In this document: piece by piece, positions 29,695 to 39,540 of the stretch
How positions within the stretch are numbered: the stretch's first letter is position 1
Layout of the letters: each line of letters starts with the position of its first letter
Source of the DNA: Mycobacterium sp. IDR2000157661
Lineage (GTDB): Bacteria; Actinomycetota; Actinomycetes; Mycobacteriales; Mycobacteriaceae
Assembly (NCBI RefSeq): GCF_022317005.1
Contig: NZ_CP081006.1
Span: 62,001 to 126,000 of the forward strand
Reading direction: 5' to 3'
DNA length: 64,000 bases
Program-made: the position numbers and the translations under genes
Notes under the pieces: generated by a model
Told to the model about the DNA's origin: nothing
Databases searched by the model: none
What the model saw: only the letters and a program-made list of their open reading frames with translations

Positions 29695-32600
29695 TCAGGG
29701 CACGGCGTTCTCCATCGCTCCGGTCGCCGGATTCCCGACCGCCGCCTGGGCCTCGGGGTCGTTGTTGGGGAACCGGATGACGGTGCCTGGTTCAAGTCGT
29801 TGCACGCGCCCATGGCACTCGATGATGATCGGTGGTACTTCCTGCGGTCCCACACTGACTTCGGCGCCGCGCCCACTGACCCGTACGTGCAGGTGGTGAC
29901 CGCGGTAGTGGATCGGGAAGCCCAGTGCACCCATCGCCTCGGGCCAGTGCGGCGACAACACGATGCGGTTTCCCCGCAGCTCCAGCCCGGTGAAGCACCG
30001 CTGGACCAGGTCGACGCTGCCCGCCATCGCGGCGAGGTGCACACCTTCGGAGGTGGTGCCGCCCTGGATGTCGTCGATATCGGATTTGAGGACGTCGCCG
30101 AAGAACTCCATCGCCCGGTCGCGGTTGGCGCGGGCGAGCACCCAGGAATGCACGACCGTACTGAGCGTCGAGCCGTGTGAGTTGCGGGCCATGTAGTAGT
30201 CGACCATCTCCGGGATCTTCTGCGGGGCAAAGTTATAGGCGAGCCGGGCGAGCAGTTCGCGGAGTTCGTCCGCAGAGAGCAGGTACAGCAGCATCAGCGC
30301 ATCGGCCTGCTTGGACGCCCGGTACCGGTTCACGTCGTCGCCCTCGGCCTCCAGGATCCGGTCGAGGCGCTGAATATTGCCGTAACGTGCCCGATACGAC
30401 TCCCAATCCAGTTCTGCCAGCTGGTCGTAGCCCTCGAACTGGCTGATGAGCCCGTCGTGGAACGGCACGAACATGCGTCGGCTGACGTGATCCCAGCGCT
30501 GCAATTCGTCCTCGGTCACGCCCAACTTCTCGCGCAGATCGAGGCGGTTGGGCAGCGGCATCTCTTGCAGCGCGTCGACGGCACGCAGAATTACCCAGAC
30601 CGCCATCACATTGGTATAGGCGTTGTTGTCGACACCGGTGAACGGCCGGTCGGGATATCCGGAGTGGAATTCGTCGGGTCCGATGACGCCGAGGATACGA
30701 TAGCGATCGTTTAGCTCGTCGTATGTCGTTCTGCTGACCCAGAATCGCGCGATTTCAACGAGCAACTCGGCGCCGTAGTCGATGAGATACGCCAGGTCGC
30801 CGGTGACCTGATAGTAGTGCCACACGTTGTAGGCGACCGCGATGCCGATGTGGTGCGCGAGGTGGCTCGCGTCGGGGTTCCACCGGCCCGAGCGCGGATT
30901 CAGGTGTACCGACGGGCTTTCCTCGCGGCCGTCGCTGCCCGACTGCCACGGGAACATCGCTCCGTCGTAGCCGGCCAGCGTGGCCGCGCGACGCGCCTCG
31001 ATCAGTCGCCGGTAGCGGTAGCGCAGCAGTGCTCGCGTGATCGTCGGGAACCGCAGATTGAGAACCGGGAAGATGAACAGCTCGTCCCAGAACACATGGC
31101 CGCGATAGGCCTCACCGTGCAGGCCCCGAGCCGGGACGCCGATGTCGAGGTCTTCGCTGTGTGAGGAGACGGTCTGCATCAAATGCAGCAGATGCAGCCG
31201 CAGTATCCGCAGTTCTTCGGGATGACCGTCGATCTCGATGGACAGTCGTTCCCAGATGTGCGTCCAGGCGAGGGTGTGCGCGTCGCGTATCTCGGCGAAC
31301 CGGCCCTGGCGCGTCAACCGGCGTCCCGCCCCCGCGCCCGGCTCGGATGTGGCGACATCGCGCCCGGTGACGAGCGTGACGACCTTCTCGACGGTCACCG
31401 GCCGGTCCTGCGTGACGTCGACGAATATTTCGTGGCCGATCTCGAATTCCGTCTCGACAAGCCGGTATTTCGCCGTCGCCGCGTTCTGGCCCTGCCAGAC
31501 GGTGGTACGCGCGGCCAACGCAACCGGGATCTGTGACTGTCGGGTGCGCACCGTCATCACGACGGAGTTCTCCGTCAGCTCGGACATCTGCAGGGACTCG
31601 AGATGGTTGCTGGCCAGTCCGCTGTAGCGCTCGACTCCGCCATTGCACACTTCGCCGTCCAGCGTCGAACGGAACTCCATCCGTCCCGACCAGTTCTCGG
31701 CGACCACGCTGGTTTCCAGCGCGGCGATATGCGGCTGGTTCATCGACACCAACCGGTTCTGGGTAACCGAGGTGATGCGGCCGGCCTCGTCGCTGAAACG
31801 TAGCGCACGAGTAAGCACCCCTCCGTGAAGATCCAGGGTCTGGCGGTAGGAGAGCAACGTGACCGCGTCGACGTCGAACCAGGTGCCACCGTCGACACGG
31901 AAGGTCAGCGGCAGCCAGTTGGGCAGGTTCACCAGGCTCTCGTGTTCGACCCGCCGTCCGGAGATCACGTCATCGAGGCGGTTGTACACCCCGGCGGCGT
32001 AGGTTCCCGGATAGTGGACCTGGCCAGGCTTCGATTCCGGTCCGGCGCCACGGGTGGCGAAGTAGCCGTTGCCGACCGTGCAGAGCGCCTCCCGGAGCTT
32101 CTCGCTTTGAGGGTCATAGCCCTCGAAGGTGTAGGTCCACGCAACCTGTGACGCGGCGTGCTGGCGCGCCAGCCATCCAGCGCCGCGGTGCAGGAACTCC
32201 CGAACCTGCCCGGGGTCGGCGAGCGTGAAACGCGCGGCGGTCGGTCGATCGAGATCCTCGTCGTGGCGCACCGCGATTCCGACACCGCCGGCGCGCAACG
32301 CGTCGAACGCGTCTTCGTCGGTCAGGTCGTCCCCGATGTAGATCGCGATCGAGCGGCCCTCTCGGGGCAGCCGATTCTGAATCCACTTCAGCGCGGATCC
32401 CTTGTCCCAGTCGATGTCAGGCCGCAACTCGACGACTTTGCGACCAGCCGTCATTCGTAGATTGAGTCGATCTGCGTATTCTCTTGTCCCCGCGATGATC
32501 TCGGTGGTCCGGTCGGGGTCTGCATTCCGATAGTGCACCGCGACTGCGTAGCGTTTGTGCTCGACCCGGACGCCGGCGATGGCGTCGAAAACGTCGCGCA

Positions 32601-33429
32601 ACGCGTCTGCGGCACACTGCAGAGCGGGCACGGCCACCGCGGCGTCGTCGTTGTGGTACTCGGTTCCGTCCGGACCGATGACCTCGAAGCCGTGACTGCC
32701 CGCGTACCAGATGCCCGGTATCGCGATTCGGGTGCGGATGTCGGCGAGGTCGCGGCCGCTGAGAATGGCCACCGGACACTGCTCGGCGAGTTCGGCCAAC
32801 GCCTCGGCCGCACCGTTGACGAGCGTAGCTCGGTCGGGATCATCAACGATCTCGGAGAGGGTGCCGTCGTAGTCCAGGCAGATGAACGGCCGCCTGCCGT
32901 CGATGGCCCCGATCATCTGCCCGTAGGAGTCGAGGGCATTGGGTAAATGGGACATGCGCCGGTCCCCCGTCCGCACGGTGATCTCGATGAGGTCCGAGAC
33001 CACGGCGTCGGCACCGCCGTTGAGCAGATCCTCTGCGTCGGTGGCCCGATCGACGCCGATGACGAGGGCGAAGCCGCCGAGACGACCGGCCTGCACGCCC
33101 GCCGCGGCTTCGTCGATGACGACCGTGCGCGCGGGCGCCGCACCAAGTCTGGCGCCGGGTTCGAGCAGGACCGCCGGATCGGGCGGCGGGGGTAAGCCCA
33201 GAGCTTCGGCGACCACCCCGTCGACGCTTACGGTGAACAGATCCCCCAGGCCGGCCTTGGCCAGCTTCTGTTCGCAGTCGCGCCCCGTCGAGTAGACCGC
33301 GGTGGCCACGCCCGCGTCGGCGAGCTTGCGTGCCAGCGCGACCGTCGAGGCGGTATCGGTCAAGGCGCCGCCGAGGCTGAACAGGACAGCGTCGTGCAGT
33401 CGTGGATCAATCATCACTGATGTCTTCAC
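29695..33429 (-). CDS. otsB: Trehalose-6-phosphate phosphatase / glycoside hydrolase family 65 fusion (OtsB1-like)
   Basis: 1244 residues, comparable with M. tuberculosis OtsB1 (Rv2006, a DevR-regulon gene). Three parts: a HAD-like N-terminus (about 10-150), a trehalose-6-phosphate phosphatase (about 180-410) with Asp186 and Asp188 in LDYDGTLSE, ILSGRD, and GDDLTDEDAF near 365, and a GH65 trehalose phosphorylase/hydrolase-like module (about 430-1200) with the likely general acid Glu920 in GPDEFH and the anion-binding HGSTLSTVVH. The first HAD domain has lost both catalytic aspartates (FSLGGALTDT). Start is a GTG; an in-frame ATG at 33414 is an alternative. It would make trehalose and recycle it to glucose or glucose-1-phosphate. 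Confidence 0.88.
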   Translation of the reverse strand: MKTSVMIDPRLHDAVLFSLGGALTDTASTVALARKLADAGVATAVYSTGRDCEQKLAKAGLGDLFTVSVDGVVAEALGLPPPPDPAVLLEPGARLGAAPARTVVIDEAAAGVQAGRLGGFALVIGVDRATDAEDLLNGGADAVVSDLIEITVRTGDRRMSHLPNALDSYGQMIGAIDGRRPFICLDYDGTLSEIVDDPDRATLVNGAAEALAELAEQCPVAILSGRDLADIRTRIAIPGIWYAGSHGFEVIGPDGTEYHNDDAAVAVPALQCAADALRDVFDAIAGVRVEHKRYAVAVHYRNADPDRTTEIIAGTREYADRLNLRMTAGRKVVELRPDIDWDKGSALKWIQNRLPREGRSIAIYIGDDLTDEDAFDALRAGGVGIAVRHDEDLDRPTAARFTLADPGQVREFLHRGAGWLARQHAASQVAWTYTFEGYDPQSEKLREALCTVGNGYFATRGAGPESKPGQVHYPGTYAAGVYNRLDDVISGRRVEHESLVNLPNWLPLTFRVDGGTWFDVDAVTLLSYRQTLDLHGGVLTRALRFSDEAGRITSVTQNRLVSMNQPHIAALETSVVAENWSGRMEFRSTLDGEVCNGGVERYSGLASNHLESLQMSELTENSVVMTVRTRQSQIPVALAARTTVWQGQNAATAKYRLVETEFEIGHEIFVDVTQDRPVTVEKVVTLVTGRDVATSEPGAGAGRRLTRQGRFAEIRDAHTLAWTHIWERLSIEIDGHPEELRILRLHLLHLMQTVSSHSEDLDIGVPARGLHGEAYRGHVFWDELFIFPVLNLRFPTITRALLRYRYRRLIEARRAATLAGYDGAMFPWQSGSDGREESPSVHLNPRSGRWNPDASHLAHHIGIAVAYNVWHYYQVTGDLAYLIDYGAELLVEIARFWVSRTTYDELNDRYRILGVIGPDEFHSGYPDRPFTGVDNNAYTNVMAVWVILRAVDALQEMPLPNRLDLREKLGVTEDELQRWDHVSRRMFVPFHDGLISQFEGYDQLAELDWESYRARYGNIQRLDRILEAEGDDVNRYRASKQADALMLLYLLSADELRELLARLAYNFAPQKIPEMVDYYMARNSHGSTLSTVVHSWVLARANRDRAMEFFGDVLKSDIDDIQGGTTSEGVHLAAMAGSVDLVQRCFTGLELRGNRIVLSPHWPEAMGALGFPIHYRGHHLHVRVSGRGAEVSVGPQEVPPIIIECHGRVQRLEPGTVIRFPNNDPEAQAAVGNPATGAMENAVP

Positions 33430-33504
33430 GACGTCGATCCGACTACGCCCCGCATGGCACCGATAGAGCAGGAAGTCATTTCGGGGATCCGCAGTGACGC
33501 CGCA

Positions 33505-33518
33505 GAGACTTTGTGCCC
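33505..33518. promoter_or_regulatory. Candidate DevR box between otsB and ppsA
   Basis: GAGACTTTGTGCCC matches 10 of 14 positions of the DevR core, midway between the two divergent starts (76 and 83 bases away). Weaker than the other boxes, but both neighbouring gene types are DevR targets in other mycobacteria. Confidence 0.45.
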
Positions 33519-33600
33519 TATCCGCCGATGACCTTCAGCACGCCGGATGTGGCCCTCGGACGCTAACGCCGGCGGAGGGCGCTGCGCGAGGGTGGGCGTC

Positions 33601-35886
33601 ATGAACCTTGACGGCTACGTCCGCGACATCTCGACCCTGCGAATCACCGACGCCGAGGAGGCCGGCGGCAAGGGCGCGAACATGGGTGAACTGGTGGCCG
33701 CGCAGTTGCCGGTCCCACCCGGCTTCGTGCTGCTGCGCGACTGCTACCGCGACTCGATGCGCGCCGCCGGTGTCGATGCCGAACTCGCGTCGCTGCACCG
33801 TGATGCGGTGACCAACGCCGCCGACACCACAGGGCTGTCCGAGGCCTGCGAGCGGATGCAGGGTCTAGTACAGAAGGCGGGGGTCTCCGACACGGTCCGC
33901 GAGCGAATCCTCGACTTCTACCACCGGCTGGGGCGCGACGCCGTGGTGGCTGTCCGGTCCTCGGCGACCGGTGAGGACGGTCGGGACGCCTCCTTCGCCG
34001 GAATGAACGCGACGTTCACGAACATCAGCGGCGACGAGTCGCTCGTCGACGCGGTGCTGCGATGCTGGATGTCGTTGTTCAGCCCGCGCGTCGTCAGCTA
34101 TCGGGCAAGCCGGGACTTCACCGCCGATCCCGCGATGGCGGTCGTCGTCCAACGGATGATCAACTCCGATAAGGCGGGCGTGGCATTCACCGCGGACCCG
34201 AGCAACGGCGCCGAGGACCGCGTGGTCGTCGAGGGCGCGTTCGGTCTGGGCGAGGTGGTGGTGTCGGGCGAGGTCGAGCCCGACACCTACATCATCGCCA
34301 AGGACAGCCTCGCGGTGCTCGATGTGCGCATCGGCCACAAGGCTTTCAAGATCGTGCGCGGCCCCGACGGTGACGACACGGTGGTCGACCTCGACGACGC
34401 ACAGGCCGATGCGCGGGTGCTCGACGAGCGCGAGCTACGCAGCATCGCCGAGCTGGCCGTCGCCACCGAGCGACACAACGGCTGCCCGCAGGACACCGAA
34501 TGGGCGATCGAGGACGGTCGCGCGTATCTGGTGCAGGCGCGGCCCATCACCACGTTGAAGCACACCGCGGCGCCGTCGTCGGAAAAGCACGCCGTGCTGG
34601 CGCGCGGTCTGGCCGCGGCGCCCGGCACCGCGGTCGGCAAGGTGCGGGTGCTCGACAGTCCCGACGAAGGAAACCGACTGCTCGAGGGCGAGATCCTCGT
34701 CGCGCAGATGACCAACCCTGACTGGTTGCCCGCCATCCGACGGGCGGGCGCACTGGTGACCGACACCGGCGGCATGACGTGTCACGCCGCCATCGTCGCC
34801 AGGGAACTGGGCGTACCGTGCATCGTTGGAGCCCGCAGCGCCACAACGGATCTGCATGACGGAATCACGGTCACCGTCGACGGGACGCATGGGCGGGTGC
34901 TCGCCGGGCGCGTCGCGGACACCCCCGCGGTGACAGTTGCCGACCAGCGCCAACCGGTGGCCGCAGCGGCCGAGGTGACCGGCACGAAGATCTACGTCAA
35001 CATGGCGATGCCCGACAACGCCGAAGCCGTCGCGGCCCAGGCCGTCGACGGTGTCGGGCTGCTGCGTGCCGAGTTCATGCTCACCGAGGCGCTCAGCGGA
35101 CGCCATCCGCGCGACCTCATCGCCCGCGGGGAACAGGACACCCTGGTGGAGAAGATGGTTGACTCGGTGGGCCGGATCGCCACCGCATTCGCGCCTCGCC
35201 CGGTCGTCTACCGCGCAACGGACTTCCGCAGCAACGAGTTTCGTGGCCTGATCGGAGGAGAGACCTACGAGCCGGTCGAACACAACCCGATGATCGGCTA
35301 CCGCGGCTGCTACCGCTACGTCAAGGAACCCGATCTGTTCGCCCTCGAACTGCAGGCGCTGGCGCGGGTGCGCGAACAGTCACCGAACCTGCACCTGATG
35401 ATCCCCTTCGTGCGCACTCGCTGGGAACTCGAGGAGTGTCTGTCACTGGTCGACGCGAGCCCGCTGGGCCGGCAGCGGGGGCTGCACCGCTGGGTGATGG
35501 CCGAGGTGCCGTCGGTGGTGCACTGGCTTCCGGAGTACATCGGGATGGGCATCGACGGTGTGTCCATCGGCAGCAACGACCTCACCCAGTTGATGCTCGG
35601 CGTAGACCGGGACTCCGACATCTGCGCCGAACTGTTCGACGAGTCCGACCCTGCCGTGCTCGACGCCATCGGGCGAATCGTGGGCACCGCACGGCGATTG
35701 GGGATCACCTCGTCGCTGTGTGGGCAGGCGCCTTCGACCAAGCCGGCGTTCGCCGAGCACCTGGTCCGGATGGGCATCACCTCGGTGTCGGTCAACCCCG
35801 ATGCCGCTCCCGCGGCCCGCCGCACGGTGGCCGCCGCCGAACGGCGACTGATGCTCGAGTCGACACTCGCGGCGCACAACGGCTAG
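33601..35886 (+). CDS. ppsA: Phosphoenolpyruvate synthase
   Basis: 761 residues from an ATG with GAGGG upstream. Domain order: ATP-grasp PEP/pyruvate-binding N-terminus (to about 330), swivelling phosphohistidine domain with His395 in GGMTCHAA, and the C-terminal PEP-utilising TIM barrel with the catalytic Cys707 in SLCGQAPS. It converts pyruvate, ATP and water to PEP, AMP and phosphate. This would permit gluconeogenic flow or pyruvate/PEP cycling during hypoxia alongside PfkB. It lies divergent from otsB behind a candidate DevR box. Confidence 0.9.
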   Translation: MNLDGYVRDISTLRITDAEEAGGKGANMGELVAAQLPVPPGFVLLRDCYRDSMRAAGVDAELASLHRDAVTNAADTTGLSEACERMQGLVQKAGVSDTVRERILDFYHRLGRDAVVAVRSSATGEDGRDASFAGMNATFTNISGDESLVDAVLRCWMSLFSPRVVSYRASRDFTADPAMAVVVQRMINSDKAGVAFTADPSNGAEDRVVVEGAFGLGEVVVSGEVEPDTYIIAKDSLAVLDVRIGHKAFKIVRGPDGDDTVVDLDDAQADARVLDERELRSIAELAVATERHNGCPQDTEWAIEDGRAYLVQARPITTLKHTAAPSSEKHAVLARGLAAAPGTAVGKVRVLDSPDEGNRLLEGEILVAQMTNPDWLPAIRRAGALVTDTGGMTCHAAIVARELGVPCIVGARSATTDLHDGITVTVDGTHGRVLAGRVADTPAVTVADQRQPVAAAAEVTGTKIYVNMAMPDNAEAVAAQAVDGVGLLRAEFMLTEALSGRHPRDLIARGEQDTLVEKMVDSVGRIATAFAPRPVVYRATDFRSNEFRGLIGGETYEPVEHNPMIGYRGCYRYVKEPDLFALELQALARVREQSPNLHLMIPFVRTRWELEECLSLVDASPLGRQRGLHRWVMAEVPSVVHWLPEYIGMGIDGVSIGSNDLTQLMLGVDRDSDICAELFDESDPAVLDAIGRIVGTARRLGITSSLCGQAPSTKPAFAEHLVRMGITSVSVNPDAAPAARRTVAAAERRLMLESTLAAHNG

Positions 35887-35913
35887 CCCGATCGAGCGGT
35901 CGCACCCTAACAC

Positions 35914-36318
35914 TCAGGCAGCGGAACTGAGCTTGAGGAACTGCTCGACCCCCAACCGCTCGAAGACCTGCGCGCGCCGGCGCGGCAATTGCGCGGTGAC
36001 GGCCTGTCGGTCGAGCAGCTGTGGGTCGGCGACGTCGTAGTCGCGGCCCTGGTATGTCACGACCGCCTCGCCGGAAGCCTGCACGTTGCGCAGCCAGTCG
36101 ACGTGCGTGCCGTACGGCAGGGGGATGATGAATCCATCATCGACTCGGTCGGCCACGACCGGGGTGGCGTAGTGGTACCCGGATCGGCGGCCGACGTGCC
36201 GGATCACCGAGGCGTACCAGTGCCTGCGACCGGCCAAGTGCATCATCACCGGATTCAGTAGGTACTTGTTGAACGTACGCACGGTGTTTTTCACCGAGGT
36301 CACTGCGCTCGAAGGCAT
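35914..36318 (-). CDS. Deazaflavin (F420)-dependent nitroreductase-family protein (DUF385)
   Basis: 134 residues. The sequence matches the mycobacterial Ddn/FDOR split-barrel family: N-terminal helix with RTFNKYLLNP, then ATPVVADRVDDGFIIPLPYG and WLRNVQASGEA. These use reduced F420 to reduce quinones or other substrates at the membrane. The substrate of this member is unknown. It converges with ppsA and is divergent from the AcsA operon, whose upstream gap carries two candidate DevR sites. Confidence 0.8.
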   Translation of the reverse strand: MPSSAVTSVKNTVRTFNKYLLNPVMMHLAGRRHWYASVIRHVGRRSGYHYATPVVADRVDDGFIIPLPYGTHVDWLRNVQASGEAVVTYQGRDYDVADPQLLDRQAVTAQLPRRRAQVFERLGVEQFLKLSSAA

Positions 36319-36375
36319 GCCCTGATCGTCCCGTCCGGTGTCCTGCCGGTACAGGGCCCTCCGGAGGCGGCTCGA

Positions 36376-36389
36376 GGGACCAAAGACAT
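36376..36389. promoter_or_regulatory. Candidate DevR box, distal site upstream of the AcsA operon
   Basis: GGGACCAAAGACAT keeps GGGAC and the AAAG centre but only 10 of 14 core positions. It lies 58 bases from the leftward DUF385 ATG and is the second site in this 200-base gap. Confidence 0.4.
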
Positions 36390-36441
36390 AACCGATGGTC
36401 AGCCGTCGTCTCCGTGGCCCGCGGCCGGTAACTGATCTTGG

Positions 36442-36455
36442 GTGACTTTCGTCTC
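36442..36455 (+). promoter_or_regulatory. Candidate DevR box, proximal site upstream of the AcsA operon
   Basis: GTGACTTTCGTCTC matches 11 of 14 core positions and lies 63 bases upstream of the first gene of the AcsA/2-oxoacid dehydrogenase operon. Confidence 0.5.
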
Positions 36456-36518
36456 TACCGCCGTCGAAGCGACAAGCCGACGATGGGTTGCGACGACCGT
36501 GATTGAGAGGGAACGCCG

Positions 36519-36785
36519 ATGGCGCCGAGTGACTGGCTCAACCTGACGACCGCGGAACTCGACACCGTCGCGTGGCGGTTTCTGCGCTCCGAGTTCGCCA
36601 CACCGAGCTACGCCGACTGGTCGCTGGACCGCCGGCTGGATGCCTTCCTCTCGCATCACGGGCCGGCGGACATCCTCGTCGACGGGTCGGCTTACAGCGC
36701 ACTGCTGGACCGGGTCATGGTGAACATCGGCCCGGCCCGGCGCAACGGCGTCCTGTCATTACCGAACCTCGTGAGGCAGCCATGA
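36519..36785 (+). CDS. 88-residue protein of unknown function leading the AcsA operon
   Basis: 88 residues behind GAGAGGGAA with good spacing. The protein is soluble and helical in character, Trp- and Arg-rich ([17 protein letters not shown]), with no cysteines and no recognised motif. Its stop overlaps the AcsA start (ATGA), so it is certainly co-translated. I do not recognise a family. Position suggests an accessory or regulatory subunit of the enzymes encoded downstream. Confidence 0.7.
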   Translation: MAPSDWLNLTTAELDTVAWRFLRSEFATPSYADWSLDRRLDAFLSHHGPADILVDGSAYSALLDRVMVNIGPARRNGVLSLPNLVRQP

Positions 36786-38569
36786 CGACCATCACCAAGA
36801 CGGGCGCGGACTGGAAGGTTCCGCCCAACTTCACCGACTACGACCGGACCCGGGCGGACTTCCGCTGGTCGGCGGCGCCCGATCCGTGTGAGGGAATGCC
36901 GAACGGCGGGTGCAACATCGCCTATGCGGCGGTCGACCGCCATGCCGACGGGCCTTTGGCGTCGCGAACGGCGTTGCGGTTCGTCTCCGACACCGGCCCC
37001 GGCGGTGACCTGGTCAGCCATGATCTCAGTTACGCCGAACTCGGCCGTCGCACCCGCCGGTTCACCAACGTGCTGCGCAGCCTGGGTGTCGGCAAGGGCG
37101 ACCGCGTCTTCCTGATCATGGGTCGCATTCCGGAGTTGTACGTCGCGATGCTCGGCGCGCTGCGCAACGGCAGCGTGGTATCCCCGCTGTTCTCGGCGTT
37201 CGGGCCCGAACCCATCGCCACCCGCGTCACCATCGGTGAGGCCACCGTGCTGGTGACGACGAAGGCCCTCTACAAGCGCAAGATCGCCAAGGTCCGCGAC
37301 CAGTTGCCGTCGGTGCGTCACATCCTGCTGGTCGACGGATCCGAGACCGAACCCGTGCCCGGCACCCTGAGCCTCGCGCAGCTGATGGCCGAGGCCTCCG
37401 AGGACGCCCCGATCGAGCCCACCACCGCTGAGGACCCTTCGCTACTGCATTTCACCAGCGGCACCACCGGCACCCCAAAGGGCGCTCGCCACGTCCACGG
37501 CGCGGTGACGATGCACTACCTCACCGGCCTGTACGCCCTGGACCTTCATCGCGATGACATCTATTGGTGCACAGCCGATCCAGGCTGGGTCACCGGCACC
37601 TCCTACGGTGTCATCGCACCGCTGCTGCACGGGATTACCTCGATCATCGACGAAGCCGAGTTCGACGCCGAGCGCTGGTACCGCATCCTTGCCGACGAGG
37701 GCGTCACGGTGTGGTACACCGCTCCGACGGCCATTCGCATGCTGATCAAGGCCGGCCCGGAAGTCGCAGCGCGGTATCGATTCCCGCAGCTGCGGTTCGT
37801 CGCCAGCGTCGGTGAGCCGCTCAACGCCGAGGCGGTCTGGTGGGGGAAGCGGGTGCTCGGGTTGCCGATTCACGACAACTGGTGGCAGACCGAAACGGGC
37901 GGCATCATGATCGCCAACACCCCTGCGTTCGACATCAAGCCGGGTTCGATGGGTCGGCCATTGCCTGGGGTCGACGCATCCGTCATCACTCGCGGTGACG
38001 ACGGCACCGTCTCGGTGATCGAGGAACCCGACGTCGAGGGCGAGCTGGCGCTTAAGCCGGGATGGCCGTCCATGTTCCGCTTGTATCTGAATCAGGACGA
38101 GCGCTACCGCAAGTGCTTTGCCAACGGGCTGTATCTGACCGGCGATCTGGCCAAGCGCGACGCCGACGGCTACTTCTGGTTCGTCGGGCGCGCCGACGAC
38201 GTCATCAAGTCCGCCGGACACCTGATCGGGCCCTTCGAGGTGGAGAATGCGATGACCGACCACCCGGCCGTGGCCGAGGCCGCGGTCATCGGCATGCCGG
38301 ACCCGACGGTCGGCGAAATGGTCAAGGCGTTCGTCACGCTGAAGGACGGCTTCACCGCCGATGAGGACCTGCGGCTGGAACTCCTGGGCCACGCCCGCAA
38401 GCACCTTGGGGCGGCGGTCGCGCCCAAAGAGATCGAATTCGTCGACTCGCTGCCGCACACCCGCAGCGGGAAGATCATGCGGCGCTTGCTCAAGGCCCGC
38501 GAACTCGGCCTGCCCGAAGGCGACACGTCCACCGTCGAGGCGCCCCAGCCGCAGCAGGTGCCCTCATGA
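36782..38569 (+). CDS. acsA: Acetyl-CoA synthetase-like AMP-forming acyl-CoA ligase
   Basis: 595 residues, starting at an ATG overlapping the upstream small gene; a longer reading from 36572 is out of frame with that gene and rejected. Motifs: the P-loop [11 protein letters not shown], the WWQTETGG of acetate-CoA ligases, YLTGD, and the catalytic Lys564 in RSGKIMRR near the C-terminus, the residue acetylated by Pat-type enzymes in other Acs. It activates acetate or a short acid via an acyl-AMP to CoA. It is about 50 residues shorter than housekeeping Acs. The stop overlaps the E1 alpha start. Confidence 0.9.
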   Translation: MTTITKTGADWKVPPNFTDYDRTRADFRWSAAPDPCEGMPNGGCNIAYAAVDRHADGPLASRTALRFVSDTGPGGDLVSHDLSYAELGRRTRRFTNVLRSLGVGKGDRVFLIMGRIPELYVAMLGALRNGSVVSPLFSAFGPEPIATRVTIGEATVLVTTKALYKRKIAKVRDQLPSVRHILLVDGSETEPVPGTLSLAQLMAEASEDAPIEPTTAEDPSLLHFTSGTTGTPKGARHVHGAVTMHYLTGLYALDLHRDDIYWCTADPGWVTGTSYGVIAPLLHGITSIIDEAEFDAERWYRILADEGVTVWYTAPTAIRMLIKAGPEVAARYRFPQLRFVASVGEPLNAEAVWWGKRVLGLPIHDNWWQTETGGIMIANTPAFDIKPGSMGRPLPGVDASVITRGDDGTVSVIEEPDVEGELALKPGWPSMFRLYLNQDERYRKCFANGLYLTGDLAKRDADGYFWFVGRADDVIKSAGHLIGPFEVENAMTDHPAVAEAAVIGMPDPTVGEMVKAFVTLKDGFTADEDLRLELLGHARKHLGAAVAPKEIEFVDSLPHTRSGKIMRRLLKARELGLPEGDTSTVEAPQPQQVPS

Positions 38570-39540
38570 CGAACGCGGAGCTGGCGTGCGCGCTTCTGAC
38601 CGACATGGTGCGCGTGCGGTTGATGGAGGAGAAGTGCGCTGAGCTGTACAGCGCGGCCAAGATCCGCGGCTTCCTGCACCTCTACGTCGGCGAGGAAGCG
38701 GTGGCCGCCGGCTCACTTGAGGTTCTGGAACCCGAGGATGCGGTGGTGGCCACCTACCGCGACCATGCGCACGCCCTGCTGCGCGGGGTGCCGATGACCA
38801 AGATCATGGCCGAGATGTTCGGCAAGCAGGAGGGTTGCTCACGAGGGCGCGGCGGTTCGATGCACCTGTTCGACGCGGACGTCCGGTTCTACGGCGGCAA
38901 CGCGATCGTCGCCGGCGGGCTGCCGCTGGCGGTGGGTCTGGCGCTGGCCGATAAGCAGTTGGGCCGCAATCGGGTCACCGCCTGCTATTTCGGCGAGGGC
39001 GCTGTCGCCGAGGGAGCGTTCCATGAATCGCTCAATCTCGCCGAACTGTGGCAGTTACCGGTGCTGTTCTGTTGCGAGAACAACTTCTACGCGATGGGGA
39101 CGGCGATCGCGGTGGAGCAGTCGCAGACCGACATGACCGCGAAGGCGGCGTCATATCGGATACCGGCGCTGGCGGTGGACGGGATGGACGTGCTCGCCTG
39201 CCACGCCGCCGCTGCGGAGGGGGCCTATCACGTGCGAAGCGGCGCCGGGCCGTTCTTTCTGGAGTTCCGTACGTATCGATTCCGGCCGCACTCGATGTTC
39301 GACCCCGAGTTGTACCGCGGCAAGGACGAGGTCGAGCACTGGAAGGAGCGGGATCCGGTCCGCACCTTCACCGAAAGATGCTTGAACGAAGGCACGTTGA
39401 GCTCCGATGAGGTCGCGGCCATCCGCGCGTCAGCCGACGAAGAGCTGATCGACGCGGTCGCCTACGCGGAAGCCGGAACGTGGGAGGACGTGGCCGACCT
39501 GACCCGCGACGTGATGACACCTGCGGGGGCTCGGCCATGA
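38566..39540 (+). CDS. 2-oxoacid dehydrogenase E1 component, alpha subunit
   Basis: 324 residues, ATGA overlap on both ends. Thiamine diphosphate binding is indicated by [17 protein letters not shown] followed about 30 residues later by [14 protein letters not shown] and GRGGSMH are typical of pyruvate/acetoin dehydrogenase alpha subunits. With the beta subunit it decarboxylates a 2-oxoacid (or acetoin) and acylates the lipoyl group of E2. The closest layout is the PdhA/AcoA class; substrate not certain. Lipoamide dehydrogenase (E3) is not in the operon. Confidence 0.9.
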   Translation: MTNAELACALLTDMVRVRLMEEKCAELYSAAKIRGFLHLYVGEEAVAAGSLEVLEPEDAVVATYRDHAHALLRGVPMTKIMAEMFGKQEGCSRGRGGSMHLFDADVRFYGGNAIVAGGLPLAVGLALADKQLGRNRVTACYFGEGAVAEGAFHESLNLAELWQLPVLFCCENNFYAMGTAIAVEQSQTDMTAKAASYRIPALAVDGMDVLACHAAAAEGAYHVRSGAGPFFLEFRTYRFRPHSMFDPELYRGKDEVEHWKERDPVRTFTERCLNEGTLSSDEVAAIRASADEELIDAVAYAEAGTWEDVADLTRDVMTPAGARP

